A stretch of 64,000 nt of DNA, from contig JASKMD010000008.1 of assembly GCA_030144725.1 (NCBI GenBank), forward strand, positions 4,467,056-4,531,055. The letters are read 5' to 3'. The position numbers and the translations under genes were made by a program. Of this stretch, positions 57,383 through 64,000 are shown piece after piece; the first letter of the stretch is position 1; every line of letters begins with the position of its first letter. A model generated the notes under the pieces. It was not told the origin of the DNA. It made no database searches and saw only the letters and a program-made list of their open reading frames with translations. This DNA is from Haematococcus lacustris. Its lineage: Eukaryota; Chlorophyta; Chlorophyceae; Chlamydomonadales; Haematococcaceae.

Positions 57383-57703
57383 CAGTATCCGCCGCTGCAC
57401 ATGAGACAGGGGCACGGTACGGCGCTGACGTGCTCGCTCCCTGTGCGGCGTGGGTTTGTGGGGAGAGCCGTGGTGTGACACCCTCTATTATACGTATGCT
57501 TCTCTATGGTCCTTTGGGAAGCGCGACTGCACGGTGTAGGGTTTGGATAAGCGATAGCAGACCGCCACATGTCGTGCGGTCCCTGCAGACTCACTCAGGA
57601 GGCGTGAGCCATGCAAGCCTGGTTTCTTCGGGCTTTGCCTCCCTTTCTTAAGGCACCGTGTTGTAGCGCTGAGGATATAGCGGCAGATGCCAATCAGCCG
57701 TTG
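57383..57703. other. Intergenic region between BMS1 and the E1 gene
   Basis: A short head-to-tail spacer of ~320 bases must hold the BMS1 3' UTR and the E1 promoter. An upstream in-frame ATG at 57611 would extend E1 by 31 residues if used. Confidence 0.5.
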
Positions 57704-60700
57704 ATGTCGAAACGGGCTAGCAGCGACGCAGAAGACCAGACCGAGAAGAAACTGCGAATGAACGGCGACAAATCCAGCAAGATGGTGATTGACGAGGACC
57801 TACACAGCCGGCAGCTCGCCGTGTATGGGCGTGAGGCGATGAAGCGGATGGCTAGTTCGGCAGTGCTCATCAGTGGTGCCAACGGACTGGGCGTAGAAAT
57901 TGGTAGGATGCTAGATGATCCAAGTGTAGATCGGACCTTCGATGACAACATTTATGCCCGACGTCGTGTGTGCGCAGCTAAGAACGCGATTCTGGCGGGG
58001 CTACGCTCTGTCGTCATTCACGACAAGAAGTCTGTGCAGCTGTCCGACCTGTCCGCACAATTTTACTTGACCCCAGAGGACATTGGCAAGAACAGGGTGG
58101 AGGCGTGCAAGGATAAGCTACAGGAGTTGAACACGGCTGTGGCCGTCAAGGCCTCCACAACCGATCTTACAGACGAGTTTCTCAAACTGTTTGAGGTGAA
58201 GCCCTCTGCTGCAAGCCACAGGTGACCTACCCCCCTGCTGACAGCCAGTGGGCCTGTGCTGTGCAGGTGGTGGTGTTGACAGACTCTAGTCTGGAGGAAG
58301 CCAAGAGGGTGGACAATTTTTGCCATGCAAGTGGCATTTCTTTCATCTGGGCCAAGACCCATGGCGTGTTCTCAGCTGTGTTCACAGACTTTGGACCTTC
58401 CTTCACCGTCATTGATGTGAATGGTGCGCAGCCTGTGGCATCCCTGTAACTCTTGCTGCATATGTTGCCTCTGAGAGGCTGTTCATGTGTTGGTGTGGCT
58501 CGCGTGCGTGTGTATGTGTGCAGGCGAAGAGCCCCTGACTGGCATTGTGGCATCCATCACCTCCGGGACAGTCCCCCTGGTGACATGTGTTGAGGACGAG
58601 CGGCTGCAGTTCCAGGTCAGCAGTCTCCGCTTGCAGCTTTAGCGCAGAACCAGTGTGGCACTGGGTTGGGTGTTGGAAAACAGGTTAAGGCTGATCAGGG
58701 AGGTACAGGGACAGTTCAGGGAGGTTCAGGGACCAACAGGGGCTGAGGGCGCTGTCTTGGCGTGCGCAACAGAAGACCAGCAGCACAGAGGGTTGTGCCA
58801 TGGCAGCCCTGGGCCAGCCAGTCGCTGTTTGTGGCCTGGTGAGCCACACGGGAGAGCAGTGAAGAGCAGCAGCAGGGAGCAGAGGTCACACTGCCTGATT
58901 CACACTGGCAGAGATTGGCTGCTATATCCAGACGACCTTACTCAGTAAACCTTGCTGGGTGAGGCCCTAGCCAGGTGTGGAGGCAGGCCAAGGGTGTCTG
59001 AGCAGCAGTGCCAGGACTCCACTGAAGCAGTCACACATCATGGCCCTACAGCTTCTGGCAGGCCTGGGCTGGGCAGCTGCAGCCCCTACAGGGGCTGGGA
59101 GCCCACTAGAGGTGCAGGGCGCCTGTTACTCCCAGGCCTCAGAGGGTGCGGCGGAGTTGTTGTCTACAGCAACGACACATAGAGTGTCAAAGGTGCCTTC
59201 ATCAGATTTGGGGCCCAGGGGCCAGCCAGTGGACCATTGTTGGCAGGGGCGGGGCGATGCTGGGATCACAGGGCCAGCTGCCTTGGGCTGCTGGCCCTGC
59301 ATGGTGTTGCATGGCGTGGCCACACATGTCACACTGCATGCACTGCCTGGTGTTGCCCACCGGGGCTTGTGCGACACAGGATGGACAAACAGTGACGTTC
59401 TCAGAGGTTGAGGGCATGACGCAGCTCAACAACCACCGCCCCATCAAGGTCAAGAATTGCAAGGTGGGGCAAGCAGGTGCCAGCCGGCCCCACACCTGCA
59501 GGGGCGTGCAGTGTAAGAGCAGCAAAATCTGGGGGGAAGAACTTGACGTCGTGGGAGTGGAGCAGGGAGTGCCTGCCCTCGCTTGCCACAGCCTGCTTGC
59601 GCCTTGCCGGCCTGCTGCAGCCTGAACAAAGCAAGGATGGGCGCTGGCTTATCAGCATCTGCAGAAATGTCCAGCACTGGCTGGGTTGCAGCTGCCATGT
59701 CAGCATTAGTAATGGGCAAGCTCAACCCCAAGCTGTGTGGGGGTGCAGCAGCTGGCATGTGATGCACTGACCACAGCAGTTGGAACATGGTCCTGACATG
59801 GCAGGGCAGCCACCAGTGCTCAGTCCCATCAGCTGCCCGTGCTGCACACCCTGATGCTCTTTACCTGTACTGGCCCACAGCCCCTGCCCTCCATGCCTCC
59901 CAGCAGCACCTCACCCCTGCCTCCCCCATGTGCCTGCCTGCCGCACATCACCCCCGCTCCCACCCCTCGCTTCTGCCTGCTGCTGCTGCTGCTGCTGCTA
60001 CTGACAGGGCCTAGCTGCCGGAGCCAGGCCCAGTGTGTGTATGGCACGGCTACTGCCACGCGATGGCCCGCCCTTCTCTCCCTTCCTCCCCCTAGCCCTC
60101 TTAACCTCGTGCTTACCCTGGTGTCAGTGCTGCTGCTGGCTGCTGGTGGTGGTGGTGGTGGTGGTGGTGGTGGTGGTGGTGGTGGTGGGCGCAGGCGCAC
60201 TCTTTTGAGCTGGACCTGGATACCTCAGGGTTTGAGGAGTACCAGCGTGGTGGCATTGTGGTGCAGTGCAAGGAACCCAAAACGCTGAAGTGAGGCACTG
60301 CACCCGACAGGGGCAGGGCCAGCAGGTGGCAGCTGTGGCCAGCAGGGGCGGGGTCTGCAGGGCTCAGCATCTTCAGGGCCAGCAGCGGGCAGCAGGGCTA
60401 CAGTAGAGTCACCAGGCACCCCAGCTGGCGCTGGCCATGCTCTTTGATCATTAACAGCAACAGCAGCAAACACGACAGCTGTGCCCTGCTCACTGTCAGT
60501 TGGCACTGCCAGAAGCAACGCCGGCAGAAGTGAATGAAGCAAGCAAGACAAACATGGAACAGAGGTCTCACCTGCAGGCGTAGCCTCACACCACACACCC
60601 CTGCCTACACGCTCTGCTCCTTGTCAACAGTTCCTCATCTCACTGCAGCCATGGAGGCCCTCACAGCCTCTTCCCCATGGCACCCACCTGCTCTGTGCCC

Positions 60701-63700
60701 CTGAGCCTTGAGTACTGCATGGAGTTTTGAGCCCCCCATCATTTGCATGGCAGCTGGTGTTGCGCAAATGAGGCGATTGGGCAGAGAATGAGTACGCTAG
60801 ATAGGGGTGGTGGGAGCAGGCCGCGCCCTCTCCAGGCTGTACCCTCCTCTCTCTGTGCACACTGGCTCTGTTGGAGTATTCTTCTTCTCCTTTCCTTACA
60901 CTAGATGGCATCTGTGTGTGTGCTGCACCACACCAGCCCTGGGGCGGTGTGGCCTGCTGCCTGCTGCCTAGCTCGCTATCAGGGCTGCTGCTCCCCTGCC
61001 TGCAGGTTCTCGCCCCTCACTGAGGCCCTGCAGCAGCCGGGCGAGTTCCTGATGAGCGACTTTGCAAAGTTTGACCGGCCGCCCACGCTGCATGTTGGCT
61101 TTCAAGCCATGGAGGCATTTCAGGTCAGCAAACTGGAGGAGTGACAATGGGAGGCACTGATGCAGGGCGGCCAGGGACAGCCAGCAGGGTAGCCAGCAGC
61201 CGGGGCAGCCAGCAAGCTAGGGGTTCAGGGGTGCAAGCTAGCAGGGCCAGGAGTGACGCCTCACGCCGGCATGGCTTCTTGGCATCATGGGCACCATGCA
61301 GAAGCCTGCCAGCATGTGGTCCCATCACCCATGTGGCTCAAACACCCGGGCCTCAACATTCAATGGGAACAGAACAGGAAGCGGGGCTGCAGGAAGGAAT
61401 GCTCTAGTAGTAAGCATCCAGACAGGGCAAAGCAGGGCAGAGTGGGGTAGGGTAGGGCAGGGCATCTGCAGAAAATGTGCGAAGTAGTTTGCTTGCTTGA
61501 AGTCTGTTCTGTTGGTTGAGAAAGGGATGGCGAGCAGCTCGGCATTGACCACAGAAGCATAGGCACTGGCCCTGTGATTGCGTGACACCTGTGTGTGTGT
61601 CTCTGTCTGTTCTGGGAGAGCAGGCCGAGCACGGGCGCCCCCCAAGGCCAGCAGACGCCTCTGATGCCGAGCAGGTGCTGCAGCTCGCCAAGGTGAGGGT
61701 GGCCAGGGTGCTAGGACTGGTCAGGGTTCAGGGAGGGGATGTTCAGCCAAGGGTGGAAGATGAAAGGAGACAAGGACGAGCAGCAGAGTAGGTGGGTTTG
61801 TAGCCCTGCGCCAGCAGCAGGCTGGTTGCAGCTCAGCACCTGCCTGATAACCTTTGTCCACTCCTGTGGCAGAGCATCAGCAGCCTATCAGGCAGCAACA
61901 ACAACGTAATGCAGCATCAACAACAACCTGCCTCCACTGCAGTCCATCAACGCCGCGCTGCCTGAGTCGGTGCGCGGGGAGCTGGGTGAAGGGGTGCTGC
62001 GGGCCCTGGCTCACTGCGGAGGCGCGGAGCTGAACCCTATGGCTGCCATGCTGGGCGGGGTGGTGGGCCAGGAGGTGGTCAAGGCCATTTCTGGCAAGTT
62101 CCACCCCATCCACCAGTGGTGAGGCAGTGGGTGGGCCATGCCTGTGCAAGCTGCGTGTCACTTGTGTAAGACAGTGGCAACCAAGGTGTGGGCAAGGAGC
62201 AGGGGTTGACACTGTTCAGAAGCGGACACTACCATGGGTGGCCGGGGGCTGGCAGCAGGAGTGTGATCTGTGGTATGGCTTCAGCTCAGCTAAGGCCACG
62301 AGTAGATGGAGGGGGAAACAGCAGTTGTGACCAAGGGTGACAAACAACGAAGGTGACAGAGGGTGATGCGAAGGTGTGACTGAGGCCAGGGTGTTGGTGC
62401 ATATGTGTGACCATGGCCAGGTATGGCCAAGGGTGCTGCAAAGGTGACAGCTACGGGATGTTAGGGAGGGGCGTGCCGCAGAGGGGGCTGCAGCCTGGGT
62501 CAGGGAGTGCATGGCAGCAGGGCAAAGGAGGGTGGGGCGCTGCCTTGCTGGCTGCAGGTTCTACTTTGACAGCATGGAGTCCTTGCCGGAGCTGGACAAA
62601 CTGCCTGCTGAGGAATTCGCCCCGCTGGGCTCTAGGTGTGCTGAAAGAAGCTGCCGACCCCTACCCCCCCTCGAGTCCCCCCTCCTGCTCCTCTGGCGTT
62701 GCCCCGCCCTTGCCCAGCTTTTGCACATCAGCTTTACCTGTGCCTCAACCCCTTGCCACTAGCCTGCTACTCGCTGCCCGACTGCTCCACTGTGCATTCA
62801 TCAATGTCAATGGCAGGTGGGCATTGCGTTGCATGTACGATCTAGTTTGGCGCCCTGCCCTGCCCTGCCCTGCCCTGCCCTGCCCTGCCCTGCCCTGCCC
62901 TGCCCTGCCCTGCCCTGCCCTGCCCTGCCCTGCCCTGCCCTGCCCTGCCCTGCCCTGCCCTGCCCTGCCCTGCCCTGCCCTGCCCTGCCCTGCCCTGCCC
63001 TGCCCTGCCCTCGTCATCTTGTACTTGAACAGCTGTCTGCTGCCACTCTTGGATCTGAGCAGCCCACAACTGCCTGTGCGCTGCCCCCTGCTGTGTCTGC
63101 AAACCTGGCTTCAGGTACGACGCCCAGGTGGCGGTGTTCGGGCGCAGCCTGCAGGTCAAGCTGGCAGGCCTGAAGCTGTTCCTGGTGGGAGCAGGGGCCC
63201 TGGGCTGCGAGTTCATCAAGGTGGGAGCCACAGCTTCCCTTGCAGGAGCGCTGCGGCGCCAGGGGTGCAAGGCAGGGGGGACCAGGGTTCAGGGCCAGCA
63301 CCCTAGGCTGCTGGGGTCTCCAGGCTGTTGGCTGCTAGCACGCATGTTGCATCCTCACCTCCCTCAGGGAGGGTCCCTTAGCCATCAGGCCGAGCCAGCT
63401 GGTGGACTAAGGTCAGGGGCCAGAGCACTGGTCAAGGCAGTTATCCGGGGATGAGGCACGGATGGTTGCAAACCATCTTGAGGCACAAAGGCGCTGTGCT
63501 GGGTCAGATGCTGCAGGTCACATCCATGGCTCGGCCCTGACTATGCCCCCAGCATTGACCTTGGCCCTGACTGGGCACTCACTCAGCTGCCTCGTGTGTC
63601 CCCGTGTGTCACGCAGAACTTTGCCATGATGGGCATCGCCTGCCCTGATGCGGGCGCTGAGGGGGGCAGCGTGACGGTGACAGACGATGACACCATTGAG

Positions 63701-64000
63701 AAGAGCAACCTCAGCCGCCAGTTCCTGTTCAGAGACTGGGACATTGGCAGGTGCGCCTGGCCTCTCTCTCCCGTCGAACTCATCCTGGCATGCAGTCAGC
63801 CCCTAGTCCCAGACCTCCTCCTTGCCCTGACCCACGCTCTGACACCCATCCCTTACTCCTGGCGCCATCCTCATCGTCTCCTGATCATGCCCCTGGGCTC
63901 ACCTGCCTCAACATGGCCTTAGCTCCCATGGCCGGCCTCTTGCCCCCTGACTCTTTGCCATCATGCCCCTGGGCCCCGACCACTTACCACTATGGCTGGC
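57704..64000 (+). CDS. UBA1: Ubiquitin-activating enzyme E1, 3' partial
   Basis: E1 adenylates ubiquitin and passes it to E2 enzymes. Exons in phase are 57704-57902, 57978-58195, 58267-58423, 58524-58615, 59380-59463, 60195-60289, 61006-61123, 61624-61692, 61943-62118, 62558-62635, 63114-63220 and 63617-63750; the gene then runs out of the window. Recognisable parts are [38 protein letters not shown] (inactive adenylation half), [20 protein letters not shown], the first-catalytic-cysteine-half lead-in [53 protein letters not shown], then the active adenylation half [20 protein letters not shown] and [20 protein letters not shown]. The ATP-binding GxGxxG and the Asp-aspartate set are intact. 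The catalytic cysteine and ubiquitin-fold domains lie beyond 64000. The start at 57704 precedes [11 protein letters not shown]; 57611 is the in-frame alternative. Confidence 0.95.
57903..57977 (+). other. 75-bp stop-free intron in the E1 gene
   Basis: GTAGGATG at 57903 and GTGCGCAG at 57970-57977 bound a 75-base segment without an in-frame stop. Removing it joins GTA GAA ATT G to CT AAG AAC, restoring VEIAKNAI, the conserved E1 sequence. Retention would insert 25 residues that no E1 has. Confidence 0.85.
60140..60188. repeat. GGT microsatellite abutting an E1 splice acceptor
   Basis: About 15 GGT triplets end six bases before the 3' splice site at 60194. The usual polypyrimidine tract is absent. 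Confidence 0.9.
62852..63011. repeat. GCCCT pentanucleotide array in an E1 intron
   Basis: About 32 copies of GCCCT lie in the intron between exons ending at 62635 and starting at 63114. Open frames across it are spurious. Confidence 0.95.

Noticed and set aside
57903..57977. 25-residue insertion in the E1 adenylation domain
   Set aside because: It is bounded by good splice sites, and its removal restores the conserved VEIAKNAI, so it is read as an intron.

Overview
The window is nuclear DNA of a green alga. The genes are intron-dense and GC-rich, with mostly canonical GT-AG introns. Two tandem plastid ribosomal protein S1 gene fragments are present, and introns and spacers are full of C/G-rich microsatellites (CCCTGA, GGGCT/AGCCC, TGCCC, CTG/CAG, GGT). 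I infer a chlamydomonadalean chlorophyte, possibly Haematococcus-like; no barcode gene is present to prove it. One 500-N assembly gap lies at 7081-7580.

Layout. 1-2.3 kb: 3' part of an SNM1/PSO2-type DNA crosslink repair nuclease (+). 2.8-5.1 kb: TATA-binding protein (-) and RNA polymerase II subunit RPB9 (+), head to head across a 259-bp promoter. 5.1-10.6 kb: gene-poor, with a LINE-like C-terminal fragment next to a tRNA-Leu(CAG)-like 3' half, plus small dispersed repeats. 10.7-13.1 kb: an unidentified conserved-looking protein (-). 13.9-21.3 kb: a long AsmA/TamB-like gene (+) with a 99-copy CCCTGA array in its last intron. 22.2-29.4 kb: complete 23-exon Tudor-SN (+). 30.3-33.0 kb: two 3' fragments of a plastid ribosomal protein S1 gene (-). 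33.3-43.3 kb: a repeat island (below). 43.5-44.4 kb: unidentified ORFs (-). 44.6-57.4 kb: ribosome biogenesis GTPase BMS1 (+). 57.7-64.0 kb: ubiquitin-activating enzyme E1 (+), cut by the window end.

The repeat island is the most unusual part. It holds a putative 4.1-kb DNA transposon with perfect 18-bp terminal inverted repeats and 5-bp TTAAA duplications. The transposon carries one spliced gene for a coiled-coil, repeat-rich, SAP-like protein. It lies inside a larger inverted pair of GGGCT-array/GGT-array modules and next to satellites built from ACAGTACTGT palindromes. One satellite, a 37-bp unit, is interrupted by a 556-bp insertion that encodes a PD-(D/E)XK-nuclease-like protein end and looks like a 5'-truncated retroelement.

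The single-copy genes are housekeeping: transcription initiation (TBP, RPB9), RNA/protein regulation (Tudor-SN), ribosome assembly (BMS1), ubiquitin activation (E1) and DNA repair (SNM1). Apart from the TBP/RPB9 pair, their neighbourhood implies no common pathway.
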